NCBI GenBank assembly: GCA_013791765.1
Contig: VMTC01000013.1
Span: 1 to 40,238 of the forward strand
DNA: 40,238 nt
Reading direction: 5' to 3'
DNA from: Rhodoferax sp.
Lineage (GTDB): Bacteria > Pseudomonadota > Gammaproteobacteria > Burkholderiales > Burkholderiaceae_C
Shown here in pieces: positions 1 through 7,621 of the stretch (its first letter is position 1; each line of letters begins with the position of its first letter). Below the pieces are notes generated by a model. The model was not told where the DNA came from, did not search any database, and saw only the letters and a list, made by a program, of their open reading frames with translations. Position numbers and translations under genes: made by a program.

Positions 1-2
1 GC

Positions 3-1604
3 GCCAAAACCGGGCAGGGTGCAGCGGCTGGCGCTGGCGCTGGCAGCAGCAACAGCACGCTGGAGTTTCTGCTGCGGCGCATGCGCCACAAAAGTGATTT
101 CCCGGCGCTGTCGGATGCGGTGCTGCGCATCCAGAGCATGGCCAGTTCTGAAAAAGAGAGTATCAACAGCGTTACCAATGAGATTTTGAAGGACGTGGCA
201 CTGACCAACAAGTTGCTGCGCCTGGTCAACAGCGCCCATTACGCCCGCGGCAGCAGCATCGGGACCGTGTCTAGGGCGGTCAGCCTGGTGGGTTTCAACG
301 GCATCCGCAACATGGCACTCAGCCTGGTCCTGTTGGAACACATGCAGGACAAAGCCCATGCGCAGGTATTGAGAGAAGAATTTCTGCGCTCACTGATGGC
401 GGGCTCGATTGCCAGTGAACTGTGCCCAGGCATGCAAGGCACAGAAGAATCCTTTATTGGCGCCATGTTTCATAACCTGGGGCGTTTGCTGGCCTCGTTT
501 TATTTTCCGGAAGAAGCGCGCACGGTGCGCGGCCTCCTGCAAGCCAGCCGCCAGCCGGTGAGCGAGGCGACGGCGTCTGCCAGCGTGCTCGGCTTGAGCT
601 ATGAGGCGCTGGGCGTGGGGGTGGCCAAAGCCTGGGGCTTGCCCGAGGGCTTGCAGCGCTGCATGCATAAACCCAGCGGCGACCCGCCGGCGCGCGCGCC
701 GACCGATGCGCTGGAGCGTCAGCGCTGGATGGCTCTGGCCGCCAACGAGATGGCCGATGTGATGCTGCATGCCGAATCCGGGGCAGTCGACGGGCAACTG
801 GCGCAGATTGGCAAACGTTATGCCAAGACGCTGGGTATCAGTACCGGCGCGGTGCAGGTGGCGACCGCGGTGGCTCGCAAAAAATTGATCGAGATGGCCG
901 CTGTGATGGACATCAAGGTGTTGCCCGGCTCGGCTGCCGCCAAGTTGTTGAAGGCGCCGGCTGAACCGGAGGGTGCCCTGCGCGGCCCGGGTCAAGAAGT
1001 CCCTGACACCTTGACACAGCTGACGTTAGAGGCGACCCAGGCGGTCCAACTGCCGGCGCAAGCGTCGGGCTCGCGCGACGAGACCCAGCAGGTGGCCCAG
1101 ATACTGGCGGCGGGTATTCAGGACATCACCAACACGCTGGTGGAAGACTTTAATTTGAGTGATGTGCTGCGCATGATTCTGGAGACCATGTTCCGCGCCA
1201 TGGGCTTTCAGCGCATCGTGTTTTGCCTGCGCGACGCCAAGACCGACACCCTGACGGGTCGTTTTGGTTTGGGGCAGGGTGTTGAGACGGTGGTCAAACG
1301 GTTTAACGTGTCGTTCAAGGCCACGCCGCCCGACCTGTTTGCGGTGGTCTGCGGCAAGGGCGTTGACACCATGATCCGGGACGCCAGCGAAGCAACGATC
1401 GCCGCGCGCCTGCCCGCCTGGTATCACGAATTGTTCAATGCGCCAGCCTTTTTGCTGCTGCCGGTGAATATCAAGGGCCGACCTTTGGGCTTGATTTATG
1501 CCGACAAAGCAGAAAAGGGCGGCATGGTGATTGATGAGAAAGAGTTGGCCCTGCTCAGAACACTGCGCAACCAGGCCGTGATGGCGTTCAAGCAGTCAGC
1601 CTGA
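3..1604 (+). CDS. HDOD-GAF signalling protein, 5'-truncated by the window edge
   Basis: The reading frame is open from base 3 with no stop, so the gene begins outside the window; the ATG at 81 is internal. The visible part starts with a short Ala/Gly/Ser linker, then an HDOD domain (about residues 1-200 counted from the ATG at 81; the segments NSAHYARG, GFNGIRNMAL and GAMFHNLGRLL are typical). A low-complexity linker follows, then a C-terminal GAF-like domain (about 335-505; FRAMGFQRIVFCLRD, LLLPVNIKGRPLGLIYADK). HDOD domains are non-catalytic HD-like signalling modules. In related bacteria similar proteins carry an N-terminal Ser/Thr kinase domain, which would lie upstream here; that part is inference. 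A hairpin follows the stop codon, and argF converges from the other side. Confidence 0.85.
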   Translation, partial: AKTGQGAAAGAGAGSSNSTLEFLLRRMRHKSDFPALSDAVLRIQSMASSEKESINSVTNEILKDVALTNKLLRLVNSAHYARGSSIGTVSRAVSLVGFNGIRNMALSLVLLEHMQDKAHAQVLREEFLRSLMAGSIASELCPGMQGTEESFIGAMFHNLGRLLASFYFPEEARTVRGLLQASRQPVSEATASASVLGLSYEALGVGVAKAWGLPEGLQRCMHKPSGDPPARAPTDALERQRWMALAANEMADVMLHAESGAVDGQLAQIGKRYAKTLGISTGAVQVATAVARKKLIEMAAVMDIKVLPGSAAAKLLKAPAEPEGALRGPGQEVPDTLTQLTLEATQAVQLPAQASGSRDETQQVAQILAAGIQDITNTLVEDFNLSDVLRMILETMFRAMGFQRIVFCLRDAKTDTLTGRFGLGQGVETVVKRFNVSFKATPPDLFAVVCGKGVDTMIRDASEATIAARLPAWYHELFNAPAFLLLPVNIKGRPLGLIYADKAEKGGMVIDEKELALLRTLRNQAVMAFKQSA

Positions 1605-1640
1605 CGCAGCCACCACGGGCGGCCTGCCTGTGAAGTAGAC

Positions 1641-1660
1641 ACGGGCCCAAAAGGGCCCGT
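1641..1660. terminator. Hairpin between convergent genes
   Basis: A perfect 8-bp inverted repeat, ACGGGCCC and GGGCCCGT around an AAAA loop, lies between the stop of the HDOD gene and the 3' end of argF. There is no clear T-tract on either side, so a shared bidirectional terminator is likely from position rather than proven by sequence. Confidence 0.55.
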
Positions 1661-1689
1661 ATGTCATGCTGGCATTGCTGAGTGCCCGC

Positions 1690-2598
1690 TCATAGGCGGC
1701 CCAGCAGCAAATACTCCATCAACGCCTTTTGCACATGCATGCGGTTTTCGGCCTCTTCCCACACCACCGATTGCAAGCCGTCAATCACTTCAGCCTGCAC
1801 TTCCTCGCCCCGGTGCGCTGGCAGGCAGTGCATGAACAGCGCATCGGGCTTGGCGGCGCGCATCATGTCCAGGTCGACGCACCAGTCGGTAAAAGCCACT
1901 TTGCGGGCTTCGTTTTCAGCTTCAAAACCCATGCTGGTCCAGACATCGGTCGTGACCAGATCGGCGTCGGCGCAGGCCTGCATCGGATCCTGAAATACCT
2001 GGTAGCTGTCGCTTGAACGCAGGCCCGCGATTGACTGATCCACTTCATAACCGGTGGGGGTGCTGACATGCACCTTGAAGCCGAGGATTTCGCTGGCTTG
2101 CAGCCAGGTGTTGGCCATGTTGTTGCCGTCCCCCACCCAGGCCACGGTCTTGCCTGCAATCGAGCCGCGGTGCTCGATGAAAGTGAAGATGTCGGCCAGA
2201 ATCTGGCAGGGGTGAAATTCGTTGGTCAGACCGTTGATCACCGGCACGCGGGAGTGCTGGGCAAAGCGCTCGATCTTGGTTTGCTCGAAGGTGCGGATCA
2301 TCACCAGATCGACCATGCGGCTGATCACCTTGGCGCTGTCTTCAATTGGCTCGGCGCGACCGAGCTGGCTGTCGCCGGTGGTCAGGTTCACCACGCTGCC
2401 TCCTAACTGGTACATGCCAGCCTCAAAGCTCACCCGCGTGCGGGTGGAGGCTTTCTCGAAAATCATGGCAAGGGTGCGGTCGACCAGCGGTTGATGTTTT
2501 TCGTAGTTTTTGAATTTTTTCTTGATCAGGGCGGCGCGCTCAAACAGGTAGGCGTAGTCGGGGGCAGTCAGATCACTAAATTGCAGGTAATGTTGCAT
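1690..2598 (-). CDS. argF: Ornithine carbamoyltransferase
   Basis: Transfers the carbamoyl group from carbamoyl phosphate to ornithine, giving citrulline, in cytoplasmic arginine synthesis. With the start at 2598 the protein has 302 aa, normal for the family. Visible signatures are the carbamoyl-phosphate loop STRTR (51-55), HPCQ (129-132), DVWTSMG (218-224) and HCLPAHRGEE (257-266). The frame stays open to an ATG at 2649, but that would overlap argD and add 17 residues unlike the conserved N-terminus, so the internal ATG, which begins MQHYLQFSDL, is preferred; neither start has a good ribosome binding site. It lies 40 bp downstream of argD on the same strand, so the two probably form an operon for neighbouring arginine steps. 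Confidence 0.95.
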   Translation of the reverse strand: MQHYLQFSDLTAPDYAYLFERAALIKKKFKNYEKHQPLVDRTLAMIFEKASTRTRVSFEAGMYQLGGSVVNLTTGDSQLGRAEPIEDSAKVISRMVDLVMIRTFEQTKIERFAQHSRVPVINGLTNEFHPCQILADIFTFIEHRGSIAGKTVAWVGDGNNMANTWLQASEILGFKVHVSTPTGYEVDQSIAGLRSSDSYQVFQDPMQACADADLVTTDVWTSMGFEAENEARKVAFTDWCVDLDMMRAAKPDALFMHCLPAHRGEEVQAEVIDGLQSVVWEEAENRMHVQKALMEYLLLGRL

Positions 2599-2638
2599 GG
2601 CGGATGCTCGCAGGGCAAGGGTTTGTTGGCAAAGTTCT

Positions 2639-3853
2639 TCAGCTAGCATTGAGCAGCTGCTTGATCAGCGGGCACAGTATGCTGACCACTTCGTCGGCTT
2701 CGGTTTTGTTCATGATCAGCGGCGGTACCAGGCGAATGACGGTCTCGGCGGTGACGCTGATCAGCAGACCCTTGTCGGCAGACTGCTGTACCAGGGCTGA
2801 GCAGGGCTTGGCCAGCTCAACGCCGATCATCAGGCCCATGCCACGAATTTCCTTGACGCTGCCTGCGGCCAGTTCTGCCGCCAATGCCTGCTCAAACGCA
2901 GCGCTCAAGTGCTTGCCCACGCGCGCCGCGTTCTCCAGCAGGCCCTCTTCTTCGATGATGCGAATGGTCTCGACCCCGGCCCGCATCGCCAGCGGGTTGC
3001 CGCCAAAGGTGGTGCCGTGATTGCCGGGCTGAAAGATGGAAGCGGCCCTCGGACCCGCCACCACGGCCCCCACCGGCACGCCCGAGCCCAGGCCCTTGGC
3101 CAGGGGCATGACGTCCGGTATGACGCCCGCCCATTGATGGGCAAACCATTTGCCGGTGCGGCCCATACCGCATTGCACCTCGTCAATCATCAGCAACCAG
3201 TCACGCTCGTCGCACAGCTGTCGCACCGCCTTGAGGTAGTCCATGTGCATGGGGTTGACGCCGCCTTCGCCCTGAATGGCCTCCAGAAATACCGCCACCA
3301 CATGGGGGTTGCCGTCGGTCGCAGCCAGAAGACTGTCCATGCTGTTGATCGGCACCCGGATGAAGCCTTCCACCAGCGGGCCAAAGCCAGCCTGCACCTT
3401 GGGGTTGCCGGTAGCGCTCAAGGTGGCAATGGAGCGGCCATGAAAGGCCTTCTCATACACCACGATCTCGGGCCGGTCGATGCCCTTGTCGTGGCCGAAT
3501 TTGCGCGCCAGCTTTAAGGCGGCCTCGTTGGCTTCCAGGCCGGTGGAGCAGAAAAAGACGTTGCTCATGCCCGACAGCTCGGCCAGTTTTTTGGCCAGCA
3601 GCTCCTGGTTGGGCACGTGGTAGTAGTTGCAGCTGTGGATGATTTTTCCAATCTGATCCTGCAGCGCCGGCACCAGCTTGGGATGGTTGTGGCCCAGGGT
3701 GTTGACCGCGATGCCACCGAGCGCGTCCAGATACGACTTGCCATTGACATCCCACACGCGGCAACCCTGGCCATGCGACAGGGCGATCGGCAAACGACCG
3801 TAGGTGTTCATGACGTGGGGCGATGCGGCTTCAATTAACGGGGTGGCAGTCAT
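2639..3853 (-). CDS. argD: Acetylornithine aminotransferase
   Basis: PLP-dependent class-III aminotransferase that converts N-acetylglutamate semialdehyde and glutamate to N-acetylornithine and 2-oxoglutarate. The 404 aa match the usual length. Visible are the cofactor phosphate segment STGLEANEAA (about 103-112), the acidic motif LMIDEVQCGMGRTGK (221-235) and the Schiff-base lysine in LAKGLGSG (K253). Some ArgD enzymes also act on succinyldiaminopimelate in lysine synthesis; this cannot be told from sequence. It is the first gene of an argD-argF unit; upstream are two tandem minus-strand terminators that end the rpsT transcript, so argD should have its own promoter between about 3854 and 3923. 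Confidence 0.94.
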   Translation of the reverse strand: MTATPLIEAASPHVMNTYGRLPIALSHGQGCRVWDVNGKSYLDALGGIAVNTLGHNHPKLVPALQDQIGKIIHSCNYYHVPNQELLAKKLAELSGMSNVFFCSTGLEANEAALKLARKFGHDKGIDRPEIVVYEKAFHGRSIATLSATGNPKVQAGFGPLVEGFIRVPINSMDSLLAATDGNPHVVAVFLEAIQGEGGVNPMHMDYLKAVRQLCDERDWLLMIDEVQCGMGRTGKWFAHQWAGVIPDVMPLAKGLGSGVPVGAVVAGPRAASIFQPGNHGTTFGGNPLAMRAGVETIRIIEEEGLLENAARVGKHLSAAFEQALAAELAAGSVKEIRGMGLMIGVELAKPCSALVQQSADKGLLISVTAETVIRLVPPLIMNKTEADEVVSILCPLIKQLLNAS

Positions 3854-3922
3854 GAATGGGGCTCCAGTGGGTCAGTCGGGGATGGCGCCTGGTCGCTCTG
3901 CGTCGCAGCACACGGTTCCCAA

Positions 3923-3953
3923 GAAAACAAAAAGGCCCGTTCAATGGCGGGCC
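3923..3953 (-). terminator. Intrinsic terminator, second after rpsT
   Basis: On the minus strand a 6-bp GC stem (GGCCCG with CGGGCC, 3934-3939 and 3948-3953, 8-nt loop) is followed by TTTTTGTTTT. It lies downstream of the stronger hairpin at 3980-4007 and probably acts as backup for rpsT transcripts, keeping them out of argD. Confidence 0.6.
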
Positions 3954-3979
3954 GTTGAAGAGCGATTCTAGGCGCACAC

Positions 3980-4007
3980 AAAAAAGCCGTCCTAAGACGG
4001 CTTTTTT
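3980..4007. terminator. Bidirectional intrinsic terminator after rpsT
   Basis: A perfect 12-bp stem (AAAAAAGCCGTC with GACGGCTTTTTT, loop CTAA) gives a U-run in either direction. It lies about 80 bp after the rpsT stop codon. Confidence 0.85.
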
Positions 4008-4085
4008 GCTTTGCTTGAGCAGCGCACCCGTTACAAACGGCGCATTCTCAATTAGCTTGGGAATGCGTGCGAGTTGCCTGAAAAA

Positions 4086-4388
4086 TCAGGCGGCTACGGC
4101 GGCCAGGGCTTTCACCTTGGTCGACAGGCGGCTCTTGTCGCGAGCTGCCTTGTTTTTGTGGAAGATGCCTTTGTCAGCCACGGTGTCAACCACGGCTTGC
4201 ATCTTGGCAAACAACTCGGTTGCCTTGGCCTTGTCGCCAGCGACCACTGCTTTTTCCACGTTCTTGACCGCCGTGCGGTATTTCGAGCGCAGCGAGGTGT
4301 TTGCAGCGTTGATTTTGACGTCCTGACGGACGCGTTTGCGGCCCGACGCCAGGCGCGGGTTCTTTTTCTTGGGTTTGGTAGATGCCAT
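4086..4388 (-). CDS. rpsT: 30S ribosomal protein S20
   Basis: Primary 16S rRNA-binding protein of the small subunit body. The 100-aa product is very basic and almost wholly helical, with the family start [19 protein letters not shown], the central [17 protein letters not shown] and the [15 protein letters not shown] segment near the end. It is transcribed divergently from murJ, with 86 bp between the two start codons, and ends at a strong terminator. In E. coli S20 represses its own translation; nothing in this leader lets me claim the same here. Confidence 0.95.
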   Translation of the reverse strand: MASTKPKKKNPRLASGRKRVRQDVKINAANTSLRSKYRTAVKNVEKAVVAGDKAKATELFAKMQAVVDTVADKGIFHKNKAARDKSRLSTKVKALAAVAA

Positions 4389-4474
4389 ATTGATAGTTCC
4401 TTGTGTCTGAGGATGTTGCCAGCAAAGCCTGCGATTCTAACAGGTGCTGTTCTGGCGCAGCTACACTTCGGCCG

Positions 4475-6040
4475 GTGAGTCTCCTTAAATCTGCTTCCAT
4501 TGTTTCCCTGCTGACCCTGGTATCGCGCGTCACCGGTTTGGTGCGCGAACTCCTGATTGCATCGACCTTTGGCGCCAACGCCACCACGGACGCCTTCAAT
4601 GTGGCGTTTCGCATTCCCAATCTGTTTCGCCGTTTTTTTGCTGAAGGCGCCTTCAGCCAAGCTTTTGTGCCCGTATTGGCCGCCTCCAAGGCGCAGCACG
4701 GCGAGGTGGCCACGCAAGCCGTGATCAACCATGCAGCCACGGTGCTGAGCTGGGCGTTGCTGGTTCTCAGTGTCATCGGCGTGGCGGCCGCCCCGGCCTT
4801 GGTGTGGGCCATGGCCAGTGGCCTGCAGCAGGACCCGCGTGGCTTTGAGATCGCTGTCGTCATGACGCGCTGGATGTTTCCGTACGTTGCCTTCATGTCG
4901 CTGGTGGCGCTGGGGGCAGGTGTGCTCAACACCTGGAAGCGTTTTGCCGTTCCGGCCGCCACGCCGGTCCTGTTGAACCTGTGCATGATCGTGGCGGCCT
5001 GGCTGGGGGCGCCTTGGTTCAAGAGTCTGGGGCTCGAGCCGATCTATGCGCTGGCGGGTGGCGTGCTCGCGGGCGGCGTGCTGCAACTGGGGGTGCAGTG
5101 GCTGGCGTTGAAAAAGCTCGGTCTTGCCCCGGCTGTGGGTCTGCGCTGGCGGGCGCTGCGCGCGGCATGGAACGACCCGGCCACCAAAAACATCCTGCGC
5201 CTGATGGGGCCGGCCTTGCTGGGGGTGAGCGTGGCGCATATCTCAATGTTGATCAACACGCAAATCGCCTCGCATCTGGCGAGCGGCAGCGTGAGCTGGA
5301 TCACCTACGCTGACCGCCTGATGGAATTCCCCACCGCCATGCTCGGCGTCGCCATGGGGGTGGTGCTGATGCCGCAACTCGCCGGTGCGCGCGCTGCGGG
5401 CGACCCGGCCAAATACTCGGCCATGCTGGACTGGGGCCTGCGCCTGGTGGTGCTGCTGGCCGTGCCGTGCGCGGTGGCGCTGCTTGTGTTTCCGAAGCCA
5501 CTGGTGGCCGTGCTGTACCACTACGGCGCCATGACCGACTTTGACGTGCAGCAAATTACTTACGCCCTGATGGGCTGGGGTGTCGGCCTGGTCGGCATCG
5601 TCGCGATCAAGGTGCTGGCGCCGGGCTATTACGCCAACCAGGACACCAAAACCCCCGTCACCATCGCCGTTGCCGTGCTGGTGATCACGCAGTTGCTCAA
5701 CTTGGCGTTGGTGCCGGTGTTTGCCCATGCGGCGTTGACCTTGTCGATTGGCATCGGCGCCATGATCAATGCCATTTGGCTGCTGGTGGGGCTGCTTAGG
5801 CGGGGCAGCTACAAGCCCGAGCCAGGTTGGGGTGTCTTTGTGTTGCAGGTGATTGCGGCTTGCGCCTTACTGGCGGTCTTTTTGATGTGGGCCAACAACG
5901 CTGTGTCCTGGACCCAGTTGCGTAGCGAGAGTTTTAAACGAGTTTGGCTTCTAGCCCTCGTCCTTATTGGCTCAGGTGCTATTTATTTTGTAGCTATCTG
6001 GGCGACAGGCCTGAAGCTGCGGCAGTTCTTGCGGCGCTGA
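4475..6040 (+). CDS. murJ: Lipid II flippase MurJ (MviN)
   Basis: Inner-membrane MOP-superfamily flippase that moves lipid II to the periplasmic face for peptidoglycan synthesis. The GTG at 4475 gives 521 aa starting (M)SLLKSAS, the conserved family start; the frame runs open upstream to 4403 but those residues (rich in C, D, N) look like readthrough of the leader. Visible family signatures are RVTGLVRELLIAS and TDAFNVAFRIPNLFRRFFAEG, followed by many hydrophobic helices consistent with 13-14 TM segments. The last ~25 residues (SFKRVWLLALVLIGSGAIYF) are encoded by a copy of an interspersed repeat (5944-5998), so the final TM helix is partly repeat-derived. A strong hairpin follows the stop codon. 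Confidence 0.93.
   Translation: MSLLKSASIVSLLTLVSRVTGLVRELLIASTFGANATTDAFNVAFRIPNLFRRFFAEGAFSQAFVPVLAASKAQHGEVATQAVINHAATVLSWALLVLSVIGVAAAPALVWAMASGLQQDPRGFEIAVVMTRWMFPYVAFMSLVALGAGVLNTWKRFAVPAATPVLLNLCMIVAAWLGAPWFKSLGLEPIYALAGGVLAGGVLQLGVQWLALKKLGLAPAVGLRWRALRAAWNDPATKNILRLMGPALLGVSVAHISMLINTQIASHLASGSVSWITYADRLMEFPTAMLGVAMGVVLMPQLAGARAAGDPAKYSAMLDWGLRLVVLLAVPCAVALLVFPKPLVAVLYHYGAMTDFDVQQITYALMGWGVGLVGIVAIKVLAPGYYANQDTKTPVTIAVAVLVITQLLNLALVPVFAHAALTLSIGIGAMINAIWLLVGLLRRGSYKPEPGWGVFVLQVIAACALLAVFLMWANNAVSWTQLRSESFKRVWLLALVLIGSGAIYFVAIWATGLKLRQFLRR
5944..5998 (+). repeat. Interspersed repeat, copy A, inside murJ
   Basis: Shares the core TGGCtnCTAGCCCnCGT, then TAT, then GCTATnnAnnnTGTAG, with copies at 20009, 28232, 35855 and 38596. 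This copy reads in frame and encodes part of the last hydrophobic helix of MurJ. Confidence 0.65.
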
Positions 6041-6073
6041 AATAGTCTTCACTGGCTTACTCACCGCGTTAAA

Positions 6074-6106
6074 AAGCCGTCGCGCCCTGTCGGGGCGCGA
6101 CGGCTT
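6074..6106. terminator. Strong bidirectional hairpin between murJ and qmcA
   Basis: A perfect 14-bp inverted repeat (AAGCCGTCGCGCCC with its complement, loop TGTCG) lies between the convergent genes murJ and the SPFH gene. A-rich on the left and T-rich (CTTCTTGTTCT) on the right, it suits termination in both directions. Confidence 0.85.
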
Positions 6107-6124
6107 CTTGTTCTCGGTAGTGGC

Positions 6125-7036
6125 TTAACTGCGCTGGGCTTGCACCATCTTCATGGCCGATGAGATCAGCGCTGACACCTCGGTCATGTTGCTGGGCACG
6201 ATCAGGGTGGTGGTGGCATTGGTGGCAACCCTGGAATAGGCGTCCACGGCCTTTTCAGCCACCTTGAGCTGCACCGCGTCAGAGCCACCGGGCTGGTTGA
6301 TGGCGGCCGCGATCCGTTCAATCGCCTGGGCGGTGGCTTCAGCGACGGCCAAAATGGATTGCGCGTCGCCTTGGGCCTTGTTGATGACCGCCTGCTTTTC
6401 GCCCTCAGAACGGGCAATAAAGGCTTCACGTTCACCGGTGGCAATATTGATCTGCTCCTGACGCCTGCCTTCTGAGGCGGCAATCAGCGCGCGCTTTTCA
6501 CGTTCGGCCGTGATTTGCTGCTGCATCGCATGCAGAATTTCTTTGGGCGGGGTCAAGTCCTTGATTTCATAACGCAGCACCTTGACACCCCAATTCAGCG
6601 CCGCTTCATCAATGGCTTGCACCACCTGGGCATTGATGATGTCGCGCTCTTCAAAGGTCTTGTCGAGTTCGAGCTTGCCGATGACGGAGCGCAGCGAGGT
6701 CTGCGCCAGTTGTGAGATCGCCATGATGTAGTTGCTCGAGCCGTAGCTGGCGCGCATCGCATCGGTCACCTGAAAATACAAGATGCCATCGACCTGCAGT
6801 TGCGTGTTGTCACGCGTGATGCAGACCTGGCTGGGAATGTCCAGCGGCACTTCCTTGAGCAGATGCTTGTATGCCACCTTGTCGACAAAGGGCACCAAAA
6901 AGTTCAGACCCGGCATCAGCGTGCCGTTGTACTTGCCCAGTCGCTCGACGACCCAGGCATGTTGTTGGGGAACGACCTTGACCGACTGCGTGACAAATAT
7001 CACCGCAATGACGAACAGGATGACTGCAACTTCCAT
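6125..7036 (-). CDS. qmcA: SPFH/stomatin-like membrane protein (QmcA family)
   Basis: Membrane-anchored SPFH (band 7) protein of 303 aa. One N-terminal TM helix (about 1-18) is followed by the SPFH domain (about 20-190; VVERLGKYNGTLMPGLNFLVPF and ITRDNTQLQVDGILYFQVTD are classic, here given in part), a coiled-coil Ala/Glu-rich stretch (about 185-245; ATGEREAFIARSEGEKQA) and a C-terminal hydrophobic oligomerisation segment. Such proteins form large ring or cage assemblies and often associate with FtsH-type proteases; the exact role in this organism is unknown. It follows the NfeD gene by 27 bp on the same strand, and SPFH-NfeD pairing is a recurrent functional link. Confidence 0.9.
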   Translation of the reverse strand: MEVAVILFVIAVIFVTQSVKVVPQQHAWVVERLGKYNGTLMPGLNFLVPFVDKVAYKHLLKEVPLDIPSQVCITRDNTQLQVDGILYFQVTDAMRASYGSSNYIMAISQLAQTSLRSVIGKLELDKTFEERDIINAQVVQAIDEAALNWGVKVLRYEIKDLTPPKEILHAMQQQITAEREKRALIAASEGRRQEQINIATGEREAFIARSEGEKQAVINKAQGDAQSILAVAEATAQAIERIAAAINQPGGSDAVQLKVAEKAVDAYSRVATNATTTLIVPSNMTEVSALISSAMKMVQAQRS

Positions 7037-7063
7037 ACTTAACTCTCCAAAAAATAAAAAAAC

Positions 7064-7489
7064 CTACAATTTCTCGACCACCAGACGGCTGCCGACCACT
7101 TCCACAATGCGGTGCAGACCCGGCGCTGAGACAGCGCCGGGACGCAGCGACACGGTCCACGCAGCACCGCGGTATTTTGCGGTGCTGGTACCGTCCTCGT
7201 CCCACACCTCGACCTGCAGAGTTTCCCCAACGTCCAGATTGACATCCCGGTTGGCTCCTGCGGGCAAGGCCGGCGGTTGGTGCTTCTTGTAGCTGCGCCA
7301 GGCTACGACCAAACCACCGCCCAGCACGGCGGCCACCACCAATTGAACCGGCACCGTGGCACCCAGATGGGCGGCGATGGCCCCGCCCGCAAGGCCCAGC
7401 GACAACATCAGCAAATAGAAGGTGCCGGTCAGAAGTTCGACGGCGATGAACGCCCCTGTTAACAGCCACCAGATCGTCGAATCAGCCAT
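7064..7489 (-). CDS. NfeD-like membrane protein partnered with SPFH protein
   Basis: Short NfeD-family protein (141 aa) with three or four hydrophobic segments in the first ~75 residues (WWLLTGAFIAVELLTGTFYL opens the first) and a C-terminal OB-fold-like beta domain (about 85-141; LDVGETLQVEVWDEDGTS, AAWTVSLRP). The start at 7489 gives MADSTIWW; an upstream ATG at 7531 would add 14 polar residues and is less likely. It lies directly upstream of the SPFH gene in one transcript. Known pairs of this kind work in membrane organisation or protein quality control; no catalytic serine-protease domain is present in this short form. Confidence 0.85.
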   Translation of the reverse strand: MADSTIWWLLTGAFIAVELLTGTFYLLMLSLGLAGGAIAAHLGATVPVQLVVAAVLGGGLVVAWRSYKKHQPPALPAGANRDVNLDVGETLQVEVWDEDGTSTAKYRGAAWTVSLRPGAVSAPGLHRIVEVVGSRLVVEKL

Positions 7490-7621
7490 GTTTGTTTCCA
7501 ATTGTGTTGCCCTTGCCACATTCTGGGGCAAAAGTCGGCGCGTGCAAGGGTCGCGACTTGATAAGTCCTTACACTTCGCGCCTTATTCGTGAAATTGTTT
7601 TGTATGCGGCTGGAGTTATCC